DNA of 64,000 bases from Salinibacterium sp. NK8237. GTDB lineage: Bacteria > Actinomycetota > Actinomycetes > Actinomycetales > Microbacteriaceae. A model generated the notes under the pieces. The model did no database searches, was not told where the DNA came from, and saw nothing but the letters and a program-made list of their open reading frames with translations. The stretch is taken from assembly GCF_015864955.1 (NCBI RefSeq), contig NZ_JADYWE010000001.1, positions 2,066,199 to 2,130,198 of the forward strand, given 5' to 3'. Positions within the stretch are counted from its first letter, which is position 1, and every line of letters starts with the position of its first letter. The translations under genes and the position numbers were made by a program. Below, piece by piece: positions 42,844-51,786 of the stretch.

Positions 42844-43659
42844 TTAACCCTTGGTTGCGCCCGCCGTGATTCCGGCGACGAAGTAGCGCTGCAGGAACAC
42901 ATAGGCGATGACGATCGGCGCGGACGCGAGCATGACTGAAGCGAACAACGCTGGGTAGTTCGTTTGGTACTCACCTTGGAAGCTGAGCAGAGCCAGGGGG
43001 AGCGTTCTCATGTTGGGCGACTGGATAAACAGCAGCGGATAGAGCAGCTCGTTCCAGTGGATGACCGCGAGGAAAATTCCGGCAGCCGCCAGCGAGGGTG
43101 CCGAGAGTGGCATCACGATAGAGCGGTAGGTGCGCCATGGCCCTGTTCCATCAATGGATGACGCCTCGAACAGCTGCTGGGGGATCGTTTTCATGAACCC
43201 CGTCAGGATGAAAACGGCAATGGGCATGGTGCCCACAATGTTGGCGAGAATAAGCCCCGCCAGGCTGTTGAGCAGACCCAACTGTCCGAACAGCACGTAC
43301 AGCGCAATCATGTTCGTCTGCGCCGGAATTGCCATGCCGAGCACGAGAAAGCCAAAGACCAATGCAGACAAGAAACCCGGGATGCGCGACAGGGCGTAGG
43401 CAGCGAGGCTCGCGATGAACAGCGTTGCGGGCACGGAGATCAGCGCCACGATCGTGCTGTTGAGGAACGCGTTACCGAGATCACCCCCGGTGAGTACCTC
43501 CTGATAGTTCGTCGGAGCGAACGAGCTGGGAAGCGTGAACGGATCGTTGAAGAGTTCAGAAGTCGATTTGAATGACCCAAAGATGACGATCGTGAGGGGT
43601 ACGAGAACGATGATCGCGTACACCACCAGAATCCCTCTGTGGCCGAGCTTGGCAAGCAT
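42844..43659 (-). CDS. Sugar ABC transporter permease 2 (MalG class)
   Basis: The protein has 271 residues with six membrane segments. The EAA loop [21 protein letters not shown] and the tail [16 protein letters not shown] are standard for MalG/CUT1 permeases. It starts 2 bp downstream of the first permease stop. No ATPase gene is present in the operon, as often for CUT1 importers that share an MsmK/UgpC-type ATPase. Confidence 0.9.
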   Translation of the reverse strand: MLAKLGHRGILVVYAIIVLVPLTIVIFGSFKSTSELFNDPFTLPSSFAPTNYQEVLTGGDLGNAFLNSTIVALISVPATLFIASLAAYALSRIPGFLSALVFGFLVLGMAIPAQTNMIALYVLFGQLGLLNSLAGLILANIVGTMPIAVFILTGFMKTIPQQLFEASSIDGTGPWRTYRSIVMPLSAPSLAAAGIFLAVIHWNELLYPLLFIQSPNMRTLPLALLSFQGEYQTNYPALFASVMLASAPIVIAYVFLQRYFVAGITAGATKG

Positions 43660-43660
43660 G

Positions 43661-44638
43661 CTATTCCTGTTTCTGTGTCAGTCGAAGAACACGTCGTTGA
43701 AGGACGGTAATGAGAACGATCAGCACCATGAAGATCACAGACTGGGCGGCGGCGTAGCCGAAATCAGTATTTGCGAAAGTCGTATATATCCGGGTCGAAA
43801 TGATGTCTACCGACGACTTGGGCGGATTGCCCGCAATGCCCAAAATCAGGTCAAACGCCTTGAACGACTGGATAGTCGTGTACGCAACCACAATGGCCGT
43901 CGCGGGTGCCAACAATGGCCACGTGATCGTGACGAATCGCTGCCGTCTATTGGCGCCATCCAATTCAGCTGCTTCGTACAGTTCGGCCGGAATGGCTTGA
44001 AGGCCAGCAACAAACACGACCATCATCTGCCCGGAGTGTGCCCAGATTTGAACGAGCGCAACCCAATAAATGGCTTGTGCAGGATCGCCAAGAAAGGCCC
44101 CCTGAAACTGGCCGAGCCCGATGTTCTCGAGAAATGAGTTCACGAGCCCGAAGTTCGGGTCGTAGATGAAGCGCCAGATGAACGCGACCGATACCGACGA
44201 GAGGATCGTCGGGAAGAAGAACAGCGCCCGAAGCAGGATGCTACCTCGCGTGTTGCGCACCAATAAGAGCGACAACGCCAGCGAGACAAGGGTCTGCACG
44301 ATAACGACCACGAGCATGTACTTCACATTGTTCGTGACAGCATTCATGAACAAAATGTCGCCAGTGAACGCGCGTACAAAATTGTCGACCCCGACGTAGT
44401 TAAACGTCGCAGAGTAACCATTCCAGTCGGTGATGGCGTAGTGAAATGCTTCCAGCGTCGGCATCGCCATGAAGAATACGAGGAGAATCACGGCGGGCAG
44501 AGGAAACAACCACAGGGCGGGATGCACCCTCGTGGGGGATCTGCGGCCCAATCTCCTTTTCGGAGGTCGCGGTTTTCGCGACGGATCAAGGAGATTGGGC
44601 CCTGCGGAGCCCCCGTCTTCGCGGAGAGTATTCGTCAT
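43661..44638 (-). CDS. Sugar ABC transporter permease 1 (MalF class)
   Basis: The protein has 325 residues. A basic 40-residue N-terminus precedes six membrane segments and the EAA loop YEAAELDGANRRQRFVTITWP. The ATG overlaps the binding-protein stop (ATGA). A nested inverted repeat (44545-44601) lies in its first 31 codons and may reduce its expression relative to the binding protein. Confidence 0.9.
   Translation of the reverse strand: MTNTLREDGGSAGPNLLDPSRKPRPPKRRLGRRSPTRVHPALWLFPLPAVILLVFFMAMPTLEAFHYAITDWNGYSATFNYVGVDNFVRAFTGDILFMNAVTNNVKYMLVVVIVQTLVSLALSLLLVRNTRGSILLRALFFFPTILSSVSVAFIWRFIYDPNFGLVNSFLENIGLGQFQGAFLGDPAQAIYWVALVQIWAHSGQMMVVFVAGLQAIPAELYEAAELDGANRRQRFVTITWPLLAPATAIVVAYTTIQSFKAFDLILGIAGNPPKSSVDIISTRIYTTFANTDFGYAAAQSVIFMVLIVLITVLQRRVLRLTQKQE
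44545..44601 (-). promoter_or_regulatory. Nested stem-loop at the binding protein-permease junction
   Basis: GGCCCAATCTCCTT (44545-44558) and AAGGAGATTGGGCC (44588-44601) pair perfectly over 14 bp. Inside the loop GTCGCG/CGCGAC forms a 6-bp hairpin. The structure lies inside the permease coding start, 34-91 nt after the binding-protein stop. It could protect the upstream message from 3' decay or attenuate the permease genes. Confidence 0.7.
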
Positions 44639-45933
44639 CGCAAGTTTTGGTCCACGATTGCCTGCGCGGTCTCTGCGGCCTCTTCAGGAGAGGTGCCGCC
44701 GACCACTGCGATCGTCGTTGCTTCCACTGCATTGCGAACGTCGAGGTTCTCAAACTGGAAACGTGCGGCGAGCATGGTGTTCTTCGACAGCCACGGGCTC
44801 AGCTTCACGAGGTCGGGGTCGGAATACTCCACTCCTTCAACCGCCACGTGCTGTGCGGTGTTGTCGGCGTAGTACGCGGCATTTTCCGGGCGCGAGAGGA
44901 ACTCAATCCAGCTGTAAGCGGCGGGCTGCACGTCACTGGCCGCATTGACACCGAGGATGAAGGTTGCGTTGTACACGCCCTCATAGTTGGCAGTCTCGCC
45001 GGCAGCATTCGTGGAGGGGAACGTGAGGTCGACGGGGAAGTCCGCGCCAAGGGCGCGGACTGCGGCGATGTGGTACGAACCGGTGACGAGCATCGCGGCT
45101 TGCTGCTGCACGAACATGTTTTGCACGGCTTCGACGGCGGTGCCGGCAGCATTGTCCTGCATGTACGGCGCAAGCTCTTGGTACTGCTTGAGCATGGCAA
45201 TGAACCAGTCATCGGTGACCTTCAGCGTGCCAATTTCAAGCTGCTCGCACGCGTCTTCTGATGGGGAGTGGTTGGCGACCATGCAGTTGAATAGCTGGCC
45301 AGCGTTGCCGACGTCACCACCCGGCCACGCCATCGGAACAAACCCAGCGGTCTTGAGCGCTTCGCAGGACCCGAGGAAGCTATCCCAATCCTTCGGGGCG
45401 GAGTCTGCGTTTGCTTTGTCGAAGGCATCGAGATTGCTCACCGGCATGGGGAAGACAACTTGGTAGGGCAGGCCGAGGGTCTGCTTGTTGACGGTTCCCG
45501 CGGTCAACAGTGAAGGCACGAATGCCGCTGCAGCGGCTGTGGCGCTGAGGTCTGTGTAGAGGCCGGCGTCTGCCATGCTGGCGAACTGCGAACCTCGGAA
45601 CGAGGCGAACGCGTCTCCCACGTTAGATCCCTTGATCTTCTGGAGCCCCTGCGCGTTGTAGTCGTTGGAGGTCGTGATGTCTTGAGTGAGAGACACATCC
45701 GCGACTTCAGCAGCCCAGCGCTTGGCGAGCTCGTCGAACACCTCTTTGTCTTCGGCTCGCCAGTGAGCGAACGAGACTTCGCCGCTCGGTGTTCCGGTGA
45801 GTGGTGCCAATGGACCGCTCGAGCTAACGGCGCCGCCAGTGCTTCCCGGGCCTGCACACGCTGCAAGCGCAAAGCCCGCGCCGACCGCTCCAAAGACTCC
45901 AAGTGCTTGACGCCGCGAGAGTTCGTTGCTCAT
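44635..45933 (-). CDS. Sugar-type ABC substrate-binding lipoprotein, candidate sulfoquinovose/SQ-glycoside binder
   Basis: The protein has 432 residues from ATG 45933, preceded by GAGGAG. The signal SRRQALGVFGAVGAGFALAAC carries a twin-arginine-like pair and lipobox Cys26. The mature region is a CUT1 extracellular solute-binding protein (VSFAHWRAEDKEVFDELAKRW-type opening, PYQVVFPMPVSNLDAFDKA, VAVVGG end). It is the first gene of the operon ending in the SQ isomerase. The ligand is inferred from that context. Confidence 0.88.
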   Translation of the reverse strand: MSNELSRRQALGVFGAVGAGFALAACAGPGSTGGAVSSSGPLAPLTGTPSGEVSFAHWRAEDKEVFDELAKRWAAEVADVSLTQDITTSNDYNAQGLQKIKGSNVGDAFASFRGSQFASMADAGLYTDLSATAAAAAFVPSLLTAGTVNKQTLGLPYQVVFPMPVSNLDAFDKANADSAPKDWDSFLGSCEALKTAGFVPMAWPGGDVGNAGQLFNCMVANHSPSEDACEQLEIGTLKVTDDWFIAMLKQYQELAPYMQDNAAGTAVEAVQNMFVQQQAAMLVTGSYHIAAVRALGADFPVDLTFPSTNAAGETANYEGVYNATFILGVNAASDVQPAAYSWIEFLSRPENAAYYADNTAQHVAVEGVEYSDPDLVKLSPWLSKNTMLAARFQFENLDVRNAVEATTIAVVGGTSPEEAAETAQAIVDQNLR

Positions 45934-46204
45934 CTGTATCTCCTCATTGAGTATGCGTTGGAAAGAATTGCCCGCGCCCGAACTGCACCGCCTGACACGC
46001 ACTAGGAGCGTGTATGTGGATGTACTTCTTTGTACTTCAGGTCCGTTGTGCTCTTGCCTGAAAGTTGCGAACATGTCGTATGCTACACACCAGATGTTAA
46101 GTTATCAACATAATTTGTTCAAGAACCATCACGAGGGTTTGGGTCGCAGAGAAGCGTCCTCGAACCCTAGTGCTGAGCGAAGCGAAGCGGAGTAAGAGAT
46201 CCCC
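45934..46204. promoter_or_regulatory. Divergent promoter of the sulfosugar transporter and Gfo/Idh/MocA gene
   Basis: The 271-bp region contains a direct repeat TGTACTTC (46021 and 46031), a possible plus-strand promoter TTGCCT/TATGCT (46054-46059 and 46079-46084, 19-bp spacer), an inverted repeat ATGTTAAGTTATCAACAT (46094-46111) and TTTGTTCAAGAAC (46114-46126). The last two follow the -10 box, as repressor sites do. A DeoR protein (47385-48212) or the one at 40616 could bind. Confidence 0.5.
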
Positions 46205-47338
46205 ATGTCGACATCCAGCAACCCAGCCACAGTGCGGTACGGAATCATTGGCGCAGGCCTTATGGCGCGCGAACATGTACGAAACTTGGCGTTGATTCCG
46301 GGCAGCAGCATCGTCGCTTTGGCCGATCCTTCGGAGACATCGCTGGCCACCACTGAGCGTGAGGTCGGTCACGAGTGCCAAAAGTTCAGCTCTCACCTCG
46401 ACATGCTCAACAACGCCGAGCTCGATGCCCTCGTCATCGCCAGCCCCAACGACACCCACGCGCGCATTCTGCTCGACATCATGGAGTCGGGCCACACGCT
46501 GCCGATCCTCGTCGAAAAGCCGATCTGCACAAACCTGGCTGACGCCGCGGCTCTGGAGAAGGCAGCGGAAAGCTACGGCGCACCCATCTGGGTGGCGATG
46601 GAGTACCGCTACATGCCACCCGTCGCGGAACTTATTAGGGCGACGCACGAGGGGCAGCTGGGCACCCCACACATGCTGTCGATCACAGAACACCGTTTCC
46701 CGTTCCTCGACAAAGTTGACTCGTGGAACCGATTCAATGAAAGAACCGGTGGAACCCTCGTTGAGAAGTGTTGCCACTTCTTCGATCTGATGCGCCTGAT
46801 TCTCGACGATGAGCCGGTGCGGGTCTACGCGAGCGGTGGGCAGAGCGTCAATCACCTCGATGAAAGCTATGAGGGCAGAGTGCCGGACATCTTGGACAAC
46901 GCACTCGTCGTCGTCGACTTCGCTGGCGGGTCTCGCGCGCTTCTCAACCTCTGCATGTTCGCCGAGGGTTCCTTCTACCAAGAACACATTTCTGTCGTCG
47001 GGGCCGAAGCCAAAATCGAATGCTACATCCCTGTCGATAGCAATCATTGGCCCGCCGATGGAACCGTTCGCGAAGCAATTGTCGAGTTCAGCCCGCGATC
47101 CCCGCAAGGCCCGACGAGACACACGGTCGACGTCGATCCTGCGATCTTGGCGGCCGGCGCACACTTTGGCTCGACCTACTACGAGCACACCGGCTTTCGC
47201 GATGTAGTGCTGGGCAACGGTGCCGTTCAGGTGACGTTGCGTGACGGCATCCAGTCCATTCGTATGGGGCTAGCCGCGGAATTGTCGGCGGTGCAGGGTA
47301 TCCCCGTCGAGCTCGATGCGGAGCTCGCAGCACGATGA
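46205..47338 (+). CDS. Gfo/Idh/MocA-fold protein, candidate NAD+-dependent sulfoquinovosidase (GH188-like)
   Basis: The protein has 377 residues. The Rossmann motif [13 protein letters not shown] binds NAD(H), EKPICTN (Glu104-Lys105-Pro106) is the family hallmark, and [12 protein letters not shown] carries the late catalytic His region. It heads its own transcript, divergent from the SQ transporter operon. A classical sulfoquinovosidase (GH31, YihQ) is missing from the locus. GH188 enzymes, which cleave SQ glycosides with NAD+, have this fold and occur in actinobacterial SQ clusters. A plain sugar dehydrogenase is the alternative. Confidence 0.75.
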   Translation: MSTSSNPATVRYGIIGAGLMAREHVRNLALIPGSSIVALADPSETSLATTEREVGHECQKFSSHLDMLNNAELDALVIASPNDTHARILLDIMESGHTLPILVEKPICTNLADAAALEKAAESYGAPIWVAMEYRYMPPVAELIRATHEGQLGTPHMLSITEHRFPFLDKVDSWNRFNERTGGTLVEKCCHFFDLMRLILDDEPVRVYASGGQSVNHLDESYEGRVPDILDNALVVVDFAGGSRALLNLCMFAEGSFYQEHISVVGAEAKIECYIPVDSNHWPADGTVREAIVEFSPRSPQGPTRHTVDVDPAILAAGAHFGSTYYEHTGFRDVVLGNGAVQVTLRDGIQSIRMGLAAELSAVQGIPVELDAELAAR

Positions 47339-47384
47339 TTGTGTGCTCCAGCGTCGTGCAGGCTCTTGCGAGGGAAGTGTTGAT

Positions 47385-48212
47385 ATGAGTCAGCCCGCAG
47401 AGTTAAGCGTGAGGCAGCGAGCCATCGTTGACCAATTGCAGCAGCATGGGTTTATCGCGACCGTCGACCTCGCCGAGGAGTTCGGCGTCTCGGACATGAC
47501 GATCCGTCGTGACGCCAAGAGAATTGCCGAAGCTGGTCATGCTCGTGTGGTTCATGGTGGCATCAGCCCGACTCATGTCAGCGGGCATAGCGCGTTCTTC
47601 GCTGCTCGTGCGCGCGAGCATGCGGAGGGCAAGAGGCGAATCGCGGCAGCGTGTATCCGTCTCCTCTCCGACCGCGACGTGATTCTGTTGGATGCCGGCA
47701 CGACAACCTATGAGATCGCCAACGCGCTACCGTCGAGCTTTCGCGGCACCGTCATCACGAACTCGCTGCCCGCTGTCTATCGCACTCGTCAACTGCCTGC
47801 CGCTCGAGTGATTGGGCTCGGTGGGGAGCTGCTGAAAGATAGCCAAGCCTTCGTGGGGCCGATGCCGATTCAGGCACTTCAAGGTCTTCGCGCCTCCATC
47901 GCTTTCATCGGGATCAGTGGCGTGGGTGAAGGCGGCTGCTTTATCGAACGCGAGCACGAGCGAGACATCAAGCTTGCCGCCATGGCCGCTACCGATCGAA
48001 TTGTGGTGGTGGCGACGCACGACAAAATGGTGCGATCGGCACTCGCGCACCTGGCGCAGTTCTCTGAAATTGACTACCTCGTCACGGATGCTGAACCTCC
48101 GGCGGATGTTCGAAAGCAACTCGAGAGCGCCGGCACAGAACTGATCGTCGCGTCAGAACGGCTCGATCGGTCGCTGCACCCTGTGTCCTCACCGGCCCGT
48201 TTGTTACGCTGA
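47385..48212 (+). CDS. Second DeoR-family regulator of the sulfosugar locus
   Basis: The protein has 275 residues from ATG 47385 with GAGGGAAG upstream. The helix-turn-helix FIATVDLAEEFGVSDMTIRRD and the DeoRC domain (LLDAGTTTYEIA, VITNSLPAVY, ATHDKMV) are clear. It follows the Gfo/Idh/MocA gene by 46 bp on the same strand and probably shares its transcript. It may sense the phosphorylated sugar, in parallel with the regulator at 40616. Confidence 0.88.
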   Translation: MSQPAELSVRQRAIVDQLQQHGFIATVDLAEEFGVSDMTIRRDAKRIAEAGHARVVHGGISPTHVSGHSAFFAARAREHAEGKRRIAAACIRLLSDRDVILLDAGTTTYEIANALPSSFRGTVITNSLPAVYRTRQLPAARVIGLGGELLKDSQAFVGPMPIQALQGLRASIAFIGISGVGEGGCFIEREHERDIKLAAMAATDRIVVVATHDKMVRSALAHLAQFSEIDYLVTDAEPPADVRKQLESAGTELIVASERLDRSLHPVSSPARLLR

Positions 48213-48255
48213 CCGCCACCCCCATCCGGTGACACGCGAGCGAAAGTAGGCCCCG

Positions 48256-49041
48256 ATGAACGACTATCCAGCCATGATCACGGAGAAGAACTTCATCCAG
48301 CCTGTTCCGCGGCGCATTCGCGGGTACTTCGCTGGCGAACTTATCTTTGATACGACTGCGGCTATTTATGTCTGGGAGTGGGCGCCGTATCCGCAGTACT
48401 ACATCCCCATCGATGACGTGAATGATGATCTCCTTGTTGACGAGGAGAAGGAGAAGCACGAGTTGCGGGGCACGTACATGCGCTTGGGCCTCAAGGCTGG
48501 CGAGAGCGAGCATCCGGCGGCAGCCAAGCTGTTCTCCGATGATTCGCTTCCGGGTCTCGCCGGAATGGTGCGTTTCGAGTGGGATGCCCTTGATTCCTGG
48601 TTCGAGGAGGACGAGCAGATTTATGTGCACCCGCGTAGTCCCTATGTGCGCGCGGATGCCATTCGTTCGACGAGAACCGTGCGCGTTGAGCTCGATGGCG
48701 TGGTGCTCGCAGAGTCGTCATCACCCGTCATGGTCTACGAAACCGGGTTGCCGACGCGGTACTACCTCAACCGCACCGATGTGAACTTCGAACACTTGGT
48801 TCTGAACGACACTGTCACCGAGTGCCCCTATAAAGGAACGACGGGCGACTACTGGTCGGTAAAGGTTGGCGACACCGTGCATCCTGATCTCGCCTGGTCG
48901 TACACCTTTCCGACTCGCCAGTTGTTGCCGATCACGGGGCTCGTTGCGTTCTACAACGAGAAGGTCACTACGTATATCGACGGTGTCGAGTTGTCGCAGG
49001 CGCAGACCCACTTCTTTCCGAAGGCGGATGCGAAGAGCTGA
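48256..49041 (+). CDS. DUF427 protein with two tandem domains
   Basis: The protein has 261 residues and two DUF427 modules (about 20-130 and 135-255), shown by the repeat of GELIFDTTAAIYVWEW and GVVLAESSSPVMVYETGLPTRYYL, and by WSYTFPTRQLLPITGLVAFYNEKV at the end. DUF427 is a small beta-barrel of unknown role. No functional link to the neighbours is visible. Confidence 0.85.
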   Translation: MNDYPAMITEKNFIQPVPRRIRGYFAGELIFDTTAAIYVWEWAPYPQYYIPIDDVNDDLLVDEEKEKHELRGTYMRLGLKAGESEHPAAAKLFSDDSLPGLAGMVRFEWDALDSWFEEDEQIYVHPRSPYVRADAIRSTRTVRVELDGVVLAESSSPVMVYETGLPTRYYLNRTDVNFEHLVLNDTVTECPYKGTTGDYWSVKVGDTVHPDLAWSYTFPTRQLLPITGLVAFYNEKVTTYIDGVELSQAQTHFFPKADAKS

Positions 49042-49099
49042 CATCCGCCGAGAGAGCTAGCGGCGAGCGGCTCGAGCCCCAGACTCCGGGCTAGCGGCG

Positions 49100-50617
49100 C
49101 TAGAAACCCACCTGACTGTACTGGGCAGACCTAGCCGTTCGGCGCTGGTTGTCGTCCTGCTGTTCGAGGGCAGCGAGCTGTCGCACGATGGCGTCGCCTA
49201 CCCGACGACAGAACTCTGCTGGTTCTTGATCGGCTGCGGGGCGCTCTTCCACGATTTCGTGCACGATGCCGTCCTCAAGAAGGTCTTGGGAGCGCACTCG
49301 CTGATCGACCGTCATGGCGGGGGCATGGGTGGTGTCGCCAAACATGATGACGCTGGCGCCTTCGGGCGGCAGGGGTGCGAGCCAGCCGTGTCTGGCCGCG
49401 ATCACGCGGTCGGCAGGGAGGAGCGCGAGCGCGCCTCCGCCGGTTCCCTCGCCGAGGATCACCGCAATGGTGGGCACGGGAAGATCAAGCATTTCGGCGA
49501 GACAGCGGGCGATTTCGCCGCCAAGGCCTCCCTCTTCTGCCTCCCGCGAGAGTGCAGCCCCAGGGGTGTCCACGACGGTGATGAGGGGAAGGCCGAGTTC
49601 GGCGGCGAGTGCCATTCCGCGACGAGCTTGGCGGAGAGCATCCGGTCCCAGCTCAGCTTCGCCGTGGGCGCGACGGTCAAGCCCAACTACGACGGTGCCG
49701 CGACCGCCGATGGTTGCAAGCGATACGACAGCAGATTTGTTGGATTCACCCTGGCCTGTGCCGCTCAGCGGCACGATTGAGGTTGCTGCGTGGCGCAAGA
49801 GTGAGCGCAACCCTGGGCGGCCGCTGCGTCGCGAAATGGTGATTGATTCCCAGGCCGACGGGATGTCGGTAGCGGCATCTTCGGCGGGTGGCGGAATCTC
49901 CTCGCTTGTTGCCGCGATGATCGCGAGGGCGTCGCCGGCCATGATGCGCAAGTGTTTGGCATCGAGCACGGCGTCGACGATGCCGTGGGCGAAGAGGTTT
50001 TCGGCGGTTTGAACGCCGGCGGGAAAGTCAGTGCCGTGCAGCGCCTTGTAGACCTTGGGTCCGAGAAAACCCACGAGAGCGCCGGTCTGCGCGACCGTGA
50101 TGTGCCCGAGCGATCCCCACGAGGCAAAAACGCCGCCGGTGGTGGGATGCCGCAGGTAGACCAGATAAGGAAGTCGCGCTGCTTTGTGGGCGACCACCGC
50201 TTCGGTGATCTTCACCATTTGGAGAAAGGCCCGCGTTCCTTCTTGCATGCGGGTTCCGCCAGAGATGGGTGCGGCGAGCACGGGGAGGCCTTCTGCGGTT
50301 GCACGTTCGATGGCGTCAATCATGCGGGTGGCAGCATTGACTCCGATGGAGCCGCCGAGAAAGCCGAACTCACCCACTACAACGACAACGCGGGTGCCAT
50401 TCAGTAGACCTTCGCCCGTGATGACTGATTCGTCTTCTCCTGTTTTTGCCCGCGCTGCTTCGAGCTCGTTTCGGTAGCTTTCTTCGATGGCGAGTTTGGG
50501 CAGCGGGGTATTCCAACTGCGAAAGGTTGAGTCATCGAGGGTCATCGCGATGAGTTCGCGTGCATTGGGCCGCTCGAGCACTTGCTCAGGTGTTCGCTTG
50601 CTTTGCTGCTCACTCAT
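49100..50617 (-). CDS. Acetyl/acyl-CoA carboxylase carboxyltransferase (AccD-AccA-type fusion)
   Basis: The protein has about 505 residues from ATG 50617, which overlaps the CoA-transferase stop (ATGA). The N-terminal half is the biotin-independent AccD-like module (GGSIGVNAATRMIDA, APISGGTRMQEG, HPTTGGVFASWGSLGH). The C-terminal half is AccA-like (VVVGLDRRAHGEAELGPDALRQ, VDTPGAALS, GEGTGGGALAL). No zinc-finger cysteines are evident at the N-terminus. In this locus it may carboxylate a pathway acyl-CoA. Biotin carboxylase is not nearby. Confidence 0.85.
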   Translation of the reverse strand: MSEQQSKRTPEQVLERPNARELIAMTLDDSTFRSWNTPLPKLAIEESYRNELEAARAKTGEDESVITGEGLLNGTRVVVVVGEFGFLGGSIGVNAATRMIDAIERATAEGLPVLAAPISGGTRMQEGTRAFLQMVKITEAVVAHKAARLPYLVYLRHPTTGGVFASWGSLGHITVAQTGALVGFLGPKVYKALHGTDFPAGVQTAENLFAHGIVDAVLDAKHLRIMAGDALAIIAATSEEIPPPAEDAATDIPSAWESITISRRSGRPGLRSLLRHAATSIVPLSGTGQGESNKSAVVSLATIGGRGTVVVGLDRRAHGEAELGPDALRQARRGMALAAELGLPLITVVDTPGAALSREAEEGGLGGEIARCLAEMLDLPVPTIAVILGEGTGGGALALLPADRVIAARHGWLAPLPPEGASVIMFGDTTHAPAMTVDQRVRSQDLLEDGIVHEIVEERPAADQEPAEFCRRVGDAIVRQLAALEQQDDNQRRTARSAQYSQVGF

Positions 50618-51786
50618 GAGTTGATCCAATCACGCACAGAGTCGTTGTGTTGTCCGAGGGTTGGCGGAGCGCCGTGATCGGTGCGAGTGTGTTCGTGTCC
50701 TTCGGCATCGAAGAAACGTAGTGGTGGGCCGGGAAGCGTGACCGCACCCAGCGTGGAATGATCCACATCAATAAGGAGTCCTTGCGACGCCGTCTGGTCC
50801 CATTCGTAGACTTCCTGCAGGTTGCGAACGCGGCCAGCGGGGATGCCAGCTTCGTCGAGCGCGGTGAGCAGCGCATCCGAATCCCACACAGCAAACACCT
50901 CTTCGATCGCGCTGATGAGGGAGTCGCGGTTATCGACGCGGAGTCCATTGGATGCCCAGCGCGGGTCATCGACAGCGAGCCCGGTCATCGCGCACAGCCG
51001 CACCCAGAGACCTTCGGAGCCGACCGCAATCTGCACGGCTCCTGTTCCCGCTCGGAACAGTCCATAGGGTGCAATCGAGGGGTGATGGTTGCCGTTGGCC
51101 AGTCCAACTTCTCCTGCAACTGTCCAGCGCGTGCCTTGGAAGGCGTGCACTCCAACGACCGACGCGAGCAGTGATGTGCGCACGACCTGGCCGGCGCCCG
51201 TGCGTTCGCGTTCGAGCAGTGCCGCGAGCACTCCATACGCGCCGTACATTCCGGCAAGCAAATCGCCAATCGGAACGCCGACACGTTGCGGGTCGTCAGG
51301 TTTGCTTCCCGTGAGCGACATGAGTCCGGCTTCGCCCTGGGCGATCTGGTCGTAGCCAGCGCGGCCGCCCTCGGGGCCGTCGTGGCCGAATCCACTAATC
51401 GAGAGCAATACGAGCCGCGGGTTGATCTCGTTGAGTCGAGCTGGAGAGAACCCTAAGCGATCTAGAGTGCCGGGGCGAAAGTTCTCCAACAGCACGTCAG
51501 CGCGCGAAATGAGTTCGGTCACAACGCCAGCATCGTCTGGATCTTTGAGGTTGAGGGTTATTGACTCTTTGTTGCGATTGGCCGACAGAAAGTAGGTGGA
51601 CTCTTGAGCACCCTCTTCGCCCACGAAGGGTGGTCCCCAGCCGCGAGTGTCATCGCCGGTGCCCGGGGTCTCTACTTTGATGACGCGAGCACCGAGGTCA
51701 CCCAGCATCATGCCCGCGTGCGGCCCAGCTAATGCGCGAGTGAGGTCCAGAACGAGGGTGCCGTTCAGTGGCCCGCCAGCACTCAT
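50614..51786 (-). CDS. CaiB/BaiF (class III) CoA-transferase
   Basis: The protein has 390 residues. The family opening LVLDLTRALAGPHAGMMLGDLGARVIKVE, DVLLENFRPGTLDRLG and the catalytic-aspartate segment PIGDLLAGMYGAYGVLAALLER are clear. Class III enzymes move CoA between carboxylic acids. It overlaps the hydroxylase gene by 4 bp and the carboxyltransferase start, so the three are one operon. It probably activates a ring-cleavage or hydroxylation product. Confidence 0.88.
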   Translation of the reverse strand: MSAGGPLNGTLVLDLTRALAGPHAGMMLGDLGARVIKVETPGTGDDTRGWGPPFVGEEGAQESTYFLSANRNKESITLNLKDPDDAGVVTELISRADVLLENFRPGTLDRLGFSPARLNEINPRLVLLSISGFGHDGPEGGRAGYDQIAQGEAGLMSLTGSKPDDPQRVGVPIGDLLAGMYGAYGVLAALLERERTGAGQVVRTSLLASVVGVHAFQGTRWTVAGEVGLANGNHHPSIAPYGLFRAGTGAVQIAVGSEGLWVRLCAMTGLAVDDPRWASNGLRVDNRDSLISAIEEVFAVWDSDALLTALDEAGIPAGRVRNLQEVYEWDQTASQGLLIDVDHSTLGAVTLPGPPLRFFDAEGHEHTRTDHGAPPTLGQHNDSVRDWINS

